Shown one piece after another: positions 1 through 8,035 of a DNA stretch of 21,550 nucleotides; the stretch's first letter is position 1, and each line of letters begins with the position of its first letter. This DNA comes from a virus. Under the pieces are notes generated by a model. The model saw only the letters and a program-made list of their open reading frames with translations. It made no database searches and was not told the DNA's origin. The stretch lies in the IMG/VR virus record IMGVR_UViG_3300048038_000034, positions 1 to 21,550 of that record. The stretch is one strand, 5' to 3'. The translations under genes were made by a program, and so were the position numbers.

Positions 1-8
1 CTGCCAAC

Positions 9-34
9 GCCAGGGGCGCCGGGGCGCCCCTGGC
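9..34. repeat. GC-rich perfect inverted repeat, possible terminator hairpin
   Basis: GCCAGGGGCGCC at 9-20 is the exact reverse complement of GGCGCCCCTGGC at 23-34, with only GG between, so a 4-nt loop would form after opening the last pair. A C-rich then short T stretch follows, not a clear U-tract. It may end a transcript of a gene left of the window. The octamer GGGGCGCC occurs at 13, 21 and again at 81. Confidence 0.4.
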
Positions 35-369
35 CCCCTTTGGCTGCAAATACCACTTCCCCCTGATCTTGCATCGTCGCGGGGCGCCGCGCCACCCACC
101 CAGCCGCACCGCGCCATGTGCCGCACCTTTACCGACCTCTTAGCCAGGCAGAAAGCTTCCCGAAGATCACCACGCGTGAAAACCACAAAAAATACTCATA
201 AAAGAACCCACCAACAGAGAGCCTCAATGGCAATCAGAAGCTATCAAGCAGGAACACAGAACAACTCTAATTTTATATATGGTATATTTTTACATACATA
301 ATACTACTTTACTAACCCCACCCTATTTGCTATCCTTTTCCCAGACCTGATAAACAGGTGGATAACAGG
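35..369. other. Non-coding leader of the packaging operon
   Basis: No convincing gene. The first 80 bases are GC-rich; from about 180 to 350 the sequence becomes AT-rich (for example TATATAT at 274-280 and CATAAT at 297-302), as expected for a promoter region ahead of the terminase genes. I could not place a -35/-10 pair with good spacing. A 61-codon ORF at 116-301 has no ribosome binding site and an unconvincing composition, and is not called. Confidence 0.4.
356..361 (+). promoter_or_regulatory. Ribosome binding site deciding the terS start
   Basis: AGGTGG lies 8 nt before ATG 370. The in-frame GTG at 358 falls inside this Shine-Dalgarno sequence and has none of its own, so ATG 370 is preferred. 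Confidence 0.6.
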
Positions 370-804
370 ATGGCCGTCGACGACAAAGGGCAGTTTCAGA
401 AAGGTGAATCGGGAAACCCCAAAGGGCGCCCCAAGCTGGGCGAAGCCATCACCGACCTGTTCCGCGAATACCTTGAGGGAAAGGACGACGGCAACGCAGT
501 CAGCCGCAAGCGCCTCCTCGTCGAAGAACTGTACAAACGAGCCATGGGGAAATCGGGCACCGACAAGGACGGAAATCCGATCTACGTGTCGGGGTCCGAC
601 GAACTCCTGAAGTACATCGTGAACCGCCTGGACGGCATGCCGCGCCAGGCACTGGACCTTGAAGCCTTCGTTTCAGGCGACGAAGCCCTGACCGTTTTTG
701 TCGAGCGCTCCCCGGAAGCACGTCACTATCTACGTGCTGGAGGGGAGCGCGAGATCCCCAAGGACGACGAGGATGCAGCTCTCCCTGCACCCGAGACAGG
801 CTGA
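370..804 (+). CDS. Terminase small subunit-like protein (DUF5681-type)
   Basis: Protein of 144 aa, probably the DNA-recognition subunit of the packaging terminase. Visible evidence is the N-terminal signature FQKGESGNPKGRPK (about residues 8-21), which matches the GNPKGRP motif of DUF5681 proteins commonly found directly before phage large terminase genes. The rest is helical and charged; no helix-turn-helix is obvious by eye. Its 3' end overlaps the large subunit gene by 32 nt, so the two are translationally coupled. An in-frame GTG at 358 would add four residues. The role is inferred from motif and position. Confidence 0.75.
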   Translation: MAVDDKGQFQKGESGNPKGRPKLGEAITDLFREYLEGKDDGNAVSRKRLLVEELYKRAMGKSGTDKDGNPIYVSGSDELLKYIVNRLDGMPRQALDLEAFVSGDEALTVFVERSPEARHYLRAGGEREIPKDDEDAALPAPETG

Positions 805-2206
805 GGTACTCCTTTCCCCGGCTACGGAAATCCTCTTCGGCGGGGCCGCCGGCCCAGGCAAGAGCCACCTTCTGCGGGTAGCTGCCATCATCTGGTGCAA
901 CGACATCCCCGGCCTCCAGGTCTACCTCATCCGGAGAACCTACCCCGAACTCATGTCGAACCACATGGAAGGCCCCAAGTCCCTGCGGGCCCTCCTTGCC
1001 CCCTGGGTAGAACTAAAGAAGGTGAAGATCGCCGACAACGACATCCGGTTCCTCCACAACGGCTCGGCAATCCATTTACGTCATTGCCAATACGAACAGG
1101 ACATGTACAGCTTCCAGGGCTCGGAGATCCATTGCCTCATGATCGACGAACTGACCTCGTTCACCAGCACGATCTACGAGTTCCTGAGATCACGCGTGAG
1201 GATGACCGGCATGACCGTACCCGAACGGTGGAAAGGACGATTCCCCCGCATCGTCTGCGGCTCGAACCCGGGGAACATCGGCCACAACTGGGTGAAGGCC
1301 GCCTTCATCGACCCCGGGACGAACATCCACAAGACGAGCGAGGCGGAAGGCGGCATGCTCCGCCAGTTCATCCCCGCCGTGATGGAGGACAACCCCGACC
1401 TGATCAGGGACGATCCGGGCTACCGCGGACGCCTCCACGGCCTGAACGACAAGGCCCTCGTGAGGGCCATGGAGTTCGGAGACTGGGACATGGTGGCGGG
1501 AGGAGCCATCTCCGACCTCTGGGACCGCAAGCGCCACGTTATACCCCCCTTCCCCATACCCCGGGACTGGTACGTGGACCGGAGCTTCGACTGGGGAAGT
1601 TCCCGGCCCTTCTCCCTTGGGTGGTGGGCTGAGTCCGACGGAAGCCCAGCGACGCTACCCGGAAACCACCAGAAGACCTGGCCCAAGGGGACCCTCTTCA
1701 GGATCGCGGAGTGGTACGGCTGGACCGGCAAACCCGACGAAGGCTGCAGGCTGGAGGATACGGAGATAGGCAAAGGCATGAAGGAGCGCGAAGCCTCGAT
1801 CCGGGAGAACCTGAAGGTCAGGCGGATACATCCCGGACCCGCGGACGGCATGATCTTCGAGACCCAGCCCGGGAAACCCTCGATCGCCCAGGGCATCGAG
1901 CAAGGCTACGGGAAACAGGACCTCTTCTACCCCGCGGACAAGAGGCCCGGATCACGAATAAAGCGGCTCGCCATATTCCGGAGACTCCTTTCGGCGAGCG
2001 GGGAGGAACCCATGGAGTTGCCGGGGATCTTCTTCTTCGACACCTGCGTCCACGGGGCGATCCGAACCATCCCCACCCTGCCCCGGGACATCCGCAACGC
2101 CGAGGACATCGATACCAGGGCCGAGGACCATGCCTGGGACGACATAGGCTACCGTATAACCACGGCAAGGCGACTCACGAGCTCGATCCGAGTGGAGGCC
2201 GCATGA
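773..2206 (+). CDS. terL: Phage terminase large subunit (ATPase-nuclease)
   Basis: Motor and nuclease that cuts concatemeric DNA and drives it into the procapsid through the portal. The start is ATG 773, with AGGACGACGAGG just upstream; an upstream in-frame TTG at 698 lies deep inside terS. The protein is 477 aa. Residues 23-31 (GGAAGPGKS) form the Walker A motif, K30 being the lysine, and LMIDE with D125-E126 the Walker B motif. The C-terminal half carries the RNase H-like nuclease signature: FDWGSS with its acidic residue after DRS, HPGPAD further on, and EDHAWDD near the end. The stop overlaps the portal start as ATGA at 2203-2206. Length and motif order are normal for TerL. Confidence 0.95.
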   Translation: MQLSLHPRQAEVLLSPATEILFGGAAGPGKSHLLRVAAIIWCNDIPGLQVYLIRRTYPELMSNHMEGPKSLRALLAPWVELKKVKIADNDIRFLHNGSAIHLRHCQYEQDMYSFQGSEIHCLMIDELTSFTSTIYEFLRSRVRMTGMTVPERWKGRFPRIVCGSNPGNIGHNWVKAAFIDPGTNIHKTSEAEGGMLRQFIPAVMEDNPDLIRDDPGYRGRLHGLNDKALVRAMEFGDWDMVAGGAISDLWDRKRHVIPPFPIPRDWYVDRSFDWGSSRPFSLGWWAESDGSPATLPGNHQKTWPKGTLFRIAEWYGWTGKPDEGCRLEDTEIGKGMKEREASIRENLKVRRIHPGPADGMIFETQPGKPSIAQGIEQGYGKQDLFYPADKRPGSRIKRLAIFRRLLSASGEEPMELPGIFFFDTCVHGAIRTIPTLPRDIRNAEDIDTRAEDHAWDDIGYRITTARRLTSSIRVEAA

Positions 2207-3660
2207 ACCCGGAAGAGAACGGGATAACCGCGGTCCACCCCGAATACCGTAAGTACCATCCCCTGTGGAAACGCTGCAGGGACGTCCTTGAAGGATCGGA
2301 CGCCGTGAAAGCCGCCAGGGAACTCTACCTCCCCCGCCTCCCCGGCCAGGGCCTCGAAGGCTACGAGCATTACCTGGCTCGATCGATCTTCTTCAACATC
2401 ACGGGCAAGACCCTCGAGCTCTACGTGAGCATGATCTACTCCAAGGCCGTGACGATCCATGGGCCGGAGGAAAGCTCGCCACTCATCACGGACTGCGACC
2501 TTCAGGGAACCTCGCTTTCGGAATTCATGGAGGACGTGACCACGGACGTGATCGGTGTGGGAAGATGTGGCGTCCTCGTAGACTACTCAGGCCTCATCCA
2601 GAGCGGGATGAGCATCGCCGACGCCGAGCGTGAGGAAGCGCGCCCCTACCTCGTGCGCTATCCGCCAGAGAGCATCACAAACTGGCATTCAGGACGGCAC
2701 GGGGGAAGAACGATTCTGGACAGGGTCGTCCTCAAGGAAAAAACAGGAGAAGAGAGCGACGAGGAACTCCAATACCGGGAACTCGTCATCACGGAAGGAT
2801 CCTACAACGTCAGGATCTGGAGGAAGCTCAACCTCGTGAAGAAGGAGACCTGGGTAATCACCAAGGACCTCACCCCCTTGCGGAATGGGGAACCCATCGC
2901 GGAACTGCCCTTCTTCTTCGTCGACCCCGAATGCGGAAGCCCCCGGTGCCGCAAGCCACCCCTCCTCGACCTCGTGGACATCAACTTGAGCCACTACCGA
3001 ACCATGGCAGACCTCGAGCACGGACGCTTCCATTCAGGCCTGCCGACACCCATCTTCGCGGGCTTCAACTTCCAGGAGGACGAGGCAGTCAAGCTCGGCT
3101 CCACCGAAGGCATCAGCTCGAACCTCCCCGAGGCCAAGGCCTACTACCTTGAATTCTCCGGCAAGGGACTCGAGGCCCTCGAAAAGGCGGCCGAGCAGAA
3201 GGAGGCCTGGATGGTCCAGCTCGGCGCGGGGCTCCTCGACTCAAGCCAATCCAATCGAGAGGCCGCGGAGACCTTGGCCATCCGCCGATCCGGCGCCAAC
3301 GCCACCGTGGGCAGGATGGCCATGTCGGTATCCGAGAGCATGACCAAGGCCCTCGCCTTCCTCTGCTCCTGGGCCGGACTGGGTTCAAAGGACGTCAGGG
3401 TCCAACTGACGACCGAATACCTCCCCTACCTCCTGGACCCCCAAGAGATCAGCGTCCTCCACGAAGCCGTGAAGTCCGGCGACTACCGGCGGGTGGACTG
3501 GCTCTCCAGGTTAAAAGCCGCGGGAATCCTTGGCCAGGACCTTGCGCCTGAGCGCATCGATCGGGAGTTGAAAGAGAAGTCAAAGTCCGAGGAGAAGCCA
3601 AAAGTCGGATTCACTGCGGAACCTGCAAACGCTGGAACAGGGACGGCACAGGCGGCTTGA
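2203..3660 (+). CDS. Portal protein (DUF4055 family)
   Basis: Dodecameric ring at the capsid vertex through which DNA passes. The 485-aa product starts at ATG 2203, within the ATGA overlap with terL; the frame stays open back to 1711, but that part is a shadow of terL. The N-terminus (ITAVHPEY, then DAVKAARELYLPRL and IFFNITGKTLE) matches the DUF4055 family, annotated as phage portal-like. The C-terminal part has a long helical region (EALEKAAEQKEAWM, LLDSSQSNREAAETLA) expected for wing/stem helices, then a Lys/Glu-rich tail. Its position after terL agrees. The next phage gene should be a minor head or scaffold gene, but foreign-looking sequence starts directly after the stop. Confidence 0.88.
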   Translation: MNPEENGITAVHPEYRKYHPLWKRCRDVLEGSDAVKAARELYLPRLPGQGLEGYEHYLARSIFFNITGKTLELYVSMIYSKAVTIHGPEESSPLITDCDLQGTSLSEFMEDVTTDVIGVGRCGVLVDYSGLIQSGMSIADAEREEARPYLVRYPPESITNWHSGRHGGRTILDRVVLKEKTGEESDEELQYRELVITEGSYNVRIWRKLNLVKKETWVITKDLTPLRNGEPIAELPFFFVDPECGSPRCRKPPLLDLVDINLSHYRTMADLEHGRFHSGLPTPIFAGFNFQEDEAVKLGSTEGISSNLPEAKAYYLEFSGKGLEALEKAAEQKEAWMVQLGAGLLDSSQSNREAAETLAIRRSGANATVGRMAMSVSESMTKALAFLCSWAGLGSKDVRVQLTTEYLPYLLDPQEISVLHEAVKSGDYRRVDWLSRLKAAGILGQDLAPERIDRELKEKSKSEEKPKVGFTAEPANAGTGTAQAA

Positions 3661-3772
3661 GAAAACCTAAAATCTAACATCGATCTTTTTAAATATTACA
3701 ATGCTTCTCAGTTTAGCGTGTTAATTTTTTTGCTTCATTTTCATTTCAAGAGTCAATTTTAATTCCATTGAA
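3661..3772. other. Left junction of the cargo region
   Basis: Composition changes abruptly within about 10 bases of the portal stop, from GC-rich to strongly AT-rich. TTAATTC (3759-3765) and GAATTAA (3770-3776) form a 7-bp hairpin overlapping the stop codon of the minus-strand gene. It has no U-tract in that direction, so it is at best a weak terminator. I found no integrase, tRNA or clear direct repeat here. Confidence 0.45.
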
Positions 3773-5995
3773 TTAATCTATTATTGCATATTCTTTCAGA
3801 ATATCAACAGCTCCAGGACTAGTATATTGAGCATTTTTAACCATTTCTATAATTAGATCAATATTTGTAACTATCATTTTATGCTTTATAACATAATCAA
3901 CAAATTCTGTGAGATCTGATTTGTATAAAGAATAGAAAAGTAATGGCTCTTTCCACCAATCACTTTCTAAGTATTTTACAATATTATGTATTTCTATATT
4001 TTTATATAAATACATTCCTGCTAAATGTTCTTGAAAAGAAAGATGACCAAAAGAATATGTATTATTAGATTCTTTATTAAGAACACCATTATTTATAATA
4101 AGATCATCTATTAAATCACTAAATTCAATTTGATATCCAAAGTTTCCTAGTGATTTTTCAAATACTTCTTTTATTTCTACCATTTTCATTATTCTTCGTC
4201 TTTCAGGGAAACTATGTAAAGTAAAAGCTAGATTCATCAAAAATCGCTTTTTTGCATCAACATTATCAATTAATGTTCTTTTAATTCCTCTTGAATGGTC
4301 CCATTTCCATAATAACAAATCCAATCGATGTTCATATATTTCTACACGATTTGTTGGTCGAAAACCATTTTCAATTAATACAGCAATGATTGTAGCCAAT
4401 AATGGAACTCGTGAATTTTCATCTATATCTGGATATTCGGTACATAATTCTATTGCCTTTTTATAATATTCTTTAGAATTATTAAACCATTTTTGAAAAA
4501 ATTCATTTCGACTTTCTTTACTAAATGCTGGAAGTTTTATAACAGGAAATAATTTTCTTAATGGTGTTGTATATGCACAACGTGAAGTAACAATTATATT
4601 TTTATATTTTGAATAATTCTTAATAATTATTTCTGAAATATCTTCTGAGGCTTCATCAAGTCCATCGAGTAACAATATTGTTTCTTCACTTTTCCAAGAT
4701 TCAGGATATTTAAACCAAGTATTAGCACTTATAATTTTACATAGGTCATTCTCTTCATTGTTTTTTTGTAGAGCGAAACAAGGAATATAAAGAGTTTTCA
4801 TTGACTTTTCCAATAGCCTAATTGCTAACATTTTTAGTAATGTAGTTTTCCCATGTCCTGCATCAGCTTCAATAATAAGTGTTTTCGATATATTTAGCAA
4901 TTCTTGAGGTTCATTAAGTGTTATTCTCAACTCTTTAATGTTATTCTGAATTTCTTCTTTAATAAACATATTTTTATTATCATTTCTATAATGAGAAAGT
5001 ATTTTTCGAATTACAAAAAAATTATCAAGCAATTCTTTAATAAATTGAACATTACCACTAATTTCTTTAGGACATACTTTTATTTTTTCTAATACTTCTG
5101 ATTTAAGTGTTGTTAATCTATTTTTATATTCAATATCAATTATTACTTCAACCCTAGCTTCCTCATCTGGTACAGTTTCAGCAACATCAATTTCATTTAT
5201 AATAGCTATTGAAAATTCAATTGAATAGTTTTCAAAAAATGCACATAAAGCTTCATTATTTGAATCCTTCCTTAATATCTCTATTTGTTTCGATCTATTT
5301 TCACTATTTTTAATTGCTTTCCTAGTTATAGCATTTTTAGATATATTCGTGACATCTATTTGTCCGTTAAGAAATAACCAAACATATTCAGCACTTGGAG
5401 AGATATCTGTATCAACAAAAAATTGGCTTATATACTTGTCTACAGAAATATCAAAGGCTCGTCCTTCATAATGTTTTGATAATTTTTCAATTATTGCTTG
5501 TATTTCATCTGATTTAATTGACAAATATTTATATTTGACTTCTGGTATATGCTCACTAATAAGTTCACATAATTCTTCTCCTGCAATTAACTTTATATTT
5601 TGTCTTGAAAGCCTTTCAAGGTTATCTGATACCTGCCTACGATTGGACGCAGAAAATGCAGAAGAAGATATACACCAGACTTCATTAGGAAAGACTTTCG
5701 TACCATCAAAGAGAGTTACTCCTTCAGTTTTAGCTAGTTCACAAGGATTTACAACTAAAGAAATGAATCGTGATCCATAAGAAAGAGAAACTGCTTTTAC
5801 TTGTATACATAATATATGTTGCCTATGCAGATTATCAGTGCCAACTGATATAATATCCCTTCCAGCTTCTACTGAAGAATGTGTATATTCTACTTTTCCT
5901 GGGTGCAATATTCTAACTAACGGTATTATTACTTCCAAAGTTAATGTTTCTTCAGGTAACTTTGATATCTCCTCATGCAATTTTGAAGTACTCAT
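3773..5995 (-). CDS. NACHT NTPase with N-terminal Mrr-like nuclease domain (NLR-like antiphage protein)
   Basis: Protein of 740 aa, probably cytosolic. Residues about 15-110 look like a PD-(D/E)XK domain of the Mrr type: E43-A-G-R-D47 followed by LCIQVK with Q65 and K67. The middle is a NACHT domain: Walker A AGHGKTT with K383, and Walker B LLLDGLDE with D444, D447 and E448. A helical region follows with SFGHLSFQEHLAG around H651, typical of the C-terminal side of NACHT modules. Known bacterial NACHT/STAND proteins sense a phage component and activate an effector domain, here presumably DNA cleavage. ATG 5995 has GGAG (6001-6004) 5 nt upstream. The gene is far more AT-rich than its neighbours and opposes the phage operon, so it was probably acquired separately. 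A short C-terminal sensor region compared with Avs proteins argues for the bNACHT-like class. Confidence 0.85.
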   Translation of the reverse strand: MSTSKLHEEISKLPEETLTLEVIIPLVRILHPGKVEYTHSSVEAGRDIISVGTDNLHRQHILCIQVKAVSLSYGSRFISLVVNPCELAKTEGVTLFDGTKVFPNEVWCISSSAFSASNRRQVSDNLERLSRQNIKLIAGEELCELISEHIPEVKYKYLSIKSDEIQAIIEKLSKHYEGRAFDISVDKYISQFFVDTDISPSAEYVWLFLNGQIDVTNISKNAITRKAIKNSENRSKQIEILRKDSNNEALCAFFENYSIEFSIAIINEIDVAETVPDEEARVEVIIDIEYKNRLTTLKSEVLEKIKVCPKEISGNVQFIKELLDNFFVIRKILSHYRNDNKNMFIKEEIQNNIKELRITLNEPQELLNISKTLIIEADAGHGKTTLLKMLAIRLLEKSMKTLYIPCFALQKNNEENDLCKIISANTWFKYPESWKSEETILLLDGLDEASEDISEIIIKNYSKYKNIIVTSRCAYTTPLRKLFPVIKLPAFSKESRNEFFQKWFNNSKEYYKKAIELCTEYPDIDENSRVPLLATIIAVLIENGFRPTNRVEIYEHRLDLLLWKWDHSRGIKRTLIDNVDAKKRFLMNLAFTLHSFPERRRIMKMVEIKEVFEKSLGNFGYQIEFSDLIDDLIINNGVLNKESNNTYSFGHLSFQEHLAGMYLYKNIEIHNIVKYLESDWWKEPLLFYSLYKSDLTEFVDYVIKHKMIVTNIDLIIEMVKNAQYTSPGAVDILKEYAIID

Positions 5996-6511
5996 CAGCT
6001 CTCCATAATATGATAATTATTCAATAAGATAGCCCACCTGACACGAAATATTTGTAATAATATGAACTACTTTATAATTGTTGTACTCTGCAAATAGAAC
6101 ATACGCAATCATTATTTTATTCCATTAACATAGATACCGTACTTTTACTATAATCTCAAGCTTGAAATATATGAAAACCATATATTACAAATACTTAAAG
6201 TATCCTTAAAGGCTTAAAAAAGTAGATTCGGGTTGAAAGAATACACTTTTACACCCTAGAAGGGACAAATACTCGTTTAATGCAGTATTCAATAAAAACA
6301 GAAAAACTAACGCTAGGAAGGTGGTAGGATTACGGTATATGATCTGAATATATTTAAGCCTGTATTACAAAATGTGATATAAGTTATTTTATACCTTGTT
6401 CTTAGAAAAATTGGTAGCCGTACTTGGCGTAAGTAGAAATTCATAAATGGCACCAAGATAAACAAGGAGATCCCACAGAATGCCATAAAGACTCTCCAGG
6501 GAAGACGTGGG
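5996..6511. other. AT-rich non-coding region upstream of the NACHT gene
   Basis: No supported ORF on either strand. It should hold the minus-strand promoter of the NACHT gene; several TATAAT-like hexamers exist but none has a convincing -35 partner. AATATATG (6166-6173) and CATATATT (6179-6186) form a perfect 8-bp inverted repeat around AAAAC, a possible operator. Base composition shifts towards GC from about 6480. Confidence 0.4.
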
Positions 6512-6539
6512 TTGGCAGGGAGCAAGAAAACTTTATAAA
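6512..6539 (+). promoter_or_regulatory. Sigma70-like promoter for the structured RNA
   Basis: TTGGCA (6512-6517, 5/6 match to TTGACA) and TATAAA (6534-6539, 5/6 match to TATAAT) are separated by 16 nt. The predicted start is near 6546, just before the first hairpins of the GC-rich structured block, and no ORF with a ribosome binding site follows. Confidence 0.6.
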
Positions 6540-6545
6540 GAGAAC

Positions 6546-7121
6546 AATCGGATTGACCAAGAGACTTGGCTTGAAACCTCGGCAGGAGTTCCGGCGAAGC
6601 CGGATCTCCTGCCGCCGATTTCCCTGAAGAAACTGAACTGGCTGAAGACTTGATAGGCAGGCCCCGGGTCGCCCGGAGGCTTCGTCCGGAGGACGATCCG
6701 GAGGGCGTCCCGGGGAGGACTTTAGCTGGAACCAGCCGCCTTCCCGCTTCCGGACTGGGCGAAGCCCTATCCGAAGCGGGAAGGCGGTTGGCAGGAAGGC
6801 AGGCGAGCCACAAGCCAGCAGGCTGTGGGCCGACGACAGGAGGCCTTCTGCTTGCTGGCGGCGAGCCTGCCGTGGAATTGCCTCAAGGGAGGCGATCAAG
6901 TGTATCGGGCGGCCGACGACGGGATGGATTGCCGTGGAGTCGGCCGCCCGCGGATTTACGGAAGGAACACTGATACCAGCGGGAGGACAACGCGAGGAGC
7001 CGTAGGGCTACAGGCTAAGACTGTGTACGCGAAATTTGCGCCAGCAAATTTGGGGGACCCCGAACGAAGTAAGCGCGTACACCTTTCTTAGCTGTAGCCC
7101 GGACACTCTCCGCGAAGCTGG
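6546..7121 (+). ncRNA. Candidate large structured non-coding RNA (about 580 nt)
   Basis: A chain of long, nearly perfect stems fills the block. 6557-6561/6565-6569. 6580-6588/6606-6614, continued inside by 6591-6595/6599-6603. 6662-6668/6709-6715 enclosing 6682-6687/6691-6696. 6736-6750/6773-6787, extended outward by 6732-6735/6788-6791 and inward by 6757-6760/6764-6767. 6798-6804/6865-6871 enclosing 6814-6820/6853-6859. 6877-6884/6889-6896. 6906-6917/6939-6950. 7005-7013/7092-7100, continued by 7015-7020/7086-7091, 7023-7031/7074-7082 and 7032-7039/7044-7051. 6976-6980 (CCAGC) can pair with 7117-7121 (GCTGG) to close the last domain. G-T pairs at 6735/6788 and 6879/6894 are wobble pairs only in a + strand RNA. 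Size and ornateness recall phage-borne giant RNAs (GOLLD, ROOL), but I recognise no family; RNase P, tmRNA and group II domain V signatures are absent. The 3' end is uncertain, with no U-tract. Confidence 0.65.
6828..6938 (+). repeat. Imperfect internal duplication within the structured RNA
   Basis: GGCCGACGAC occurs at 6828-6837 and 6911-6920, and TGCCGTGGA at 6868-6876 and 6930-6938, in the same order. This suggests two related domains, the second shorter. Each copy takes part in a different stem. Confidence 0.5.
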
Positions 7122-7181
7122 AAAAGATCGACCGTGATGGAAACTCCTCCACGTCTGCAAGGAATCCTCACATGATAGCTC

Positions 7182-7210
7182 TTGATAACTATACAATTGT
7201 ATAGTAATAC
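7182..7210 (+). promoter_or_regulatory. Possible promoter of the DUF72-ImuB-DnaE operon
   Basis: TTGATA (7182-7187) and TAATAC (7205-7210) are 17 nt apart. The -35 is good, the -10 poor (3/6). It would start transcription near 7217, at the second in-frame ATG of the DUF72 gene. TATAGT at 7200-7205 is a better -10 but lacks a spaced -35. Either way the promoter would lie under the palindrome. Confidence 0.35.
7188..7205. promoter_or_regulatory. 18-bp perfect palindrome, putative LexA/SOS operator
   Basis: ACTATACAATTGTATAGT is its own reverse complement over all 18 bases and ends 5 nt before ATG 7211. A dimeric repressor is the natural reader. Because the operon encodes an ImuB-DnaE mutasome, typically under LexA control, a LexA-type box is the best guess. 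The sequence is not the E. coli or Bacillus consensus, so the identity of the repressor is inferred. Confidence 0.65.
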
Positions 7211-8026
7211 ATGATTATGATCATCTCCGAACCCTTACCGGATATCAGAATAGGGACATCCGGCTACGACTATCCTGAATGGGAGGGGGTTTTCTACCCA
7301 AGGGGAATCGGCCGAAAAGAGTACCTTGGATTGTACAGCCAGTCCTTCGGTTCGCTCGAGCTCAACTTTAGCTACTACGGTATGCCAAAGGCTGAAAACA
7401 TCAGTAAGCTCCTTGCGCAAACGAGAAAGCCTATCGACTTTTCGATTAAGGCGAACCAGTCACTCACCCACAAGGTAGACCCCGCGACGTGGCAAGACAG
7501 TGTAGCCGAGTTCTCGAAGGGAATCGCGCCCCTCCAGGAAGCCGGGCGCCTGTGCGCCGTCCTACTCGAGTTTCCGTACTCCTTCCACTACCAAGACGAC
7601 GAACGGCGGTATCTCGACAAGATATTGAAGGCCTTGTCCTCGTTCCCGCTCGTGGTGGAGTTCCGCGGCGCCGACTGGTTCAACGCTCGGGTGATTGACG
7701 GCCTCAAGGAGCGAAGGGTCGGGCTCTGTTCAGTAGATATCCCGCGACTCGAAGGACTGCCTCCGGTATCTGATCTCGTCACCTCGGATATAGCCTACGT
7801 CCGATTCCATGGCCGCAATGACAAGGCATGGTGGAATGGCGACTCAGGCACCCGGTACGAGTACCTCTACTCGAAGGACGAGTTCTCCGCGTGGGTGCCC
7901 AGGCTTGAGGCCATGAGCACGCTGGCAAAGAAGGTGCGGGTTTACTTCAACAACCATCGACGCGGCGATGCGCCCGTGAATGCGCAAGAACTCGTGGCTC
8001 TCGCAACCGCCGCGAAACTCATTTAG
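7211..8026 (+). CDS. DUF72 (YecE-like) TIM-barrel protein
   Basis: 271-aa protein. Family signatures are clear: IGTSGYDYPEWEGVFYP near the N-terminus, LELNFSYYGMP, VVEFRGADWF in the middle, YVRFHGRN, and VYFNNHRRGDAPVNAQEL at the C-terminus. DUF72 proteins form a TIM barrel of unsettled function. The start is ATG 7211 or the in-frame ATG 7217; neither has a Shine-Dalgarno sequence because the palindrome occupies the upstream region. It is first in an operon with an ImuB-like protein (9-nt gap) and a DnaE-type polymerase, the place where ImuA would sit in a standard imuA-imuB-dnaE2 cassette. A role in damage tolerance is inferred from this linkage only. Confidence 0.88.
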   Translation: MIMIISEPLPDIRIGTSGYDYPEWEGVFYPRGIGRKEYLGLYSQSFGSLELNFSYYGMPKAENISKLLAQTRKPIDFSIKANQSLTHKVDPATWQDSVAEFSKGIAPLQEAGRLCAVLLEFPYSFHYQDDERRYLDKILKALSSFPLVVEFRGADWFNARVIDGLKERRVGLCSVDIPRLEGLPPVSDLVTSDIAYVRFHGRNDKAWWNGDSGTRYEYLYSKDEFSAWVPRLEAMSTLAKKVRVYFNNHRRGDAPVNAQELVALATAAKLI

Positions 8027-8035
8027 GGCGAGGCG

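Noticed and set aside
116-301. 61-codon + strand ORF before the terminase genes
   Set aside because: No ribosome binding site, biased composition spanning a GC-rich to AT-rich transition, no recognisable motif.
1711-2202. N-terminal extension of the portal frame
   Set aside because: It lies fully inside terL in another frame; the DUF4055 similarity begins at ATG 2203, which has the ATGA coupling.
6313-6973. Minus and plus ORFs of 107-166 codons over the hairpin-rich block
   Set aside because: They run across long perfect inverted repeats, have low-complexity products and no ribosome binding sites; the RNA explanation is better.
6976-7121. Group II intron domain V, suggested by AGCCGTA near 6998
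   Set aside because: The pairing 3' strand with ACGGTT is missing within 40 nt and no intron-encoded reverse transcriptase is present.
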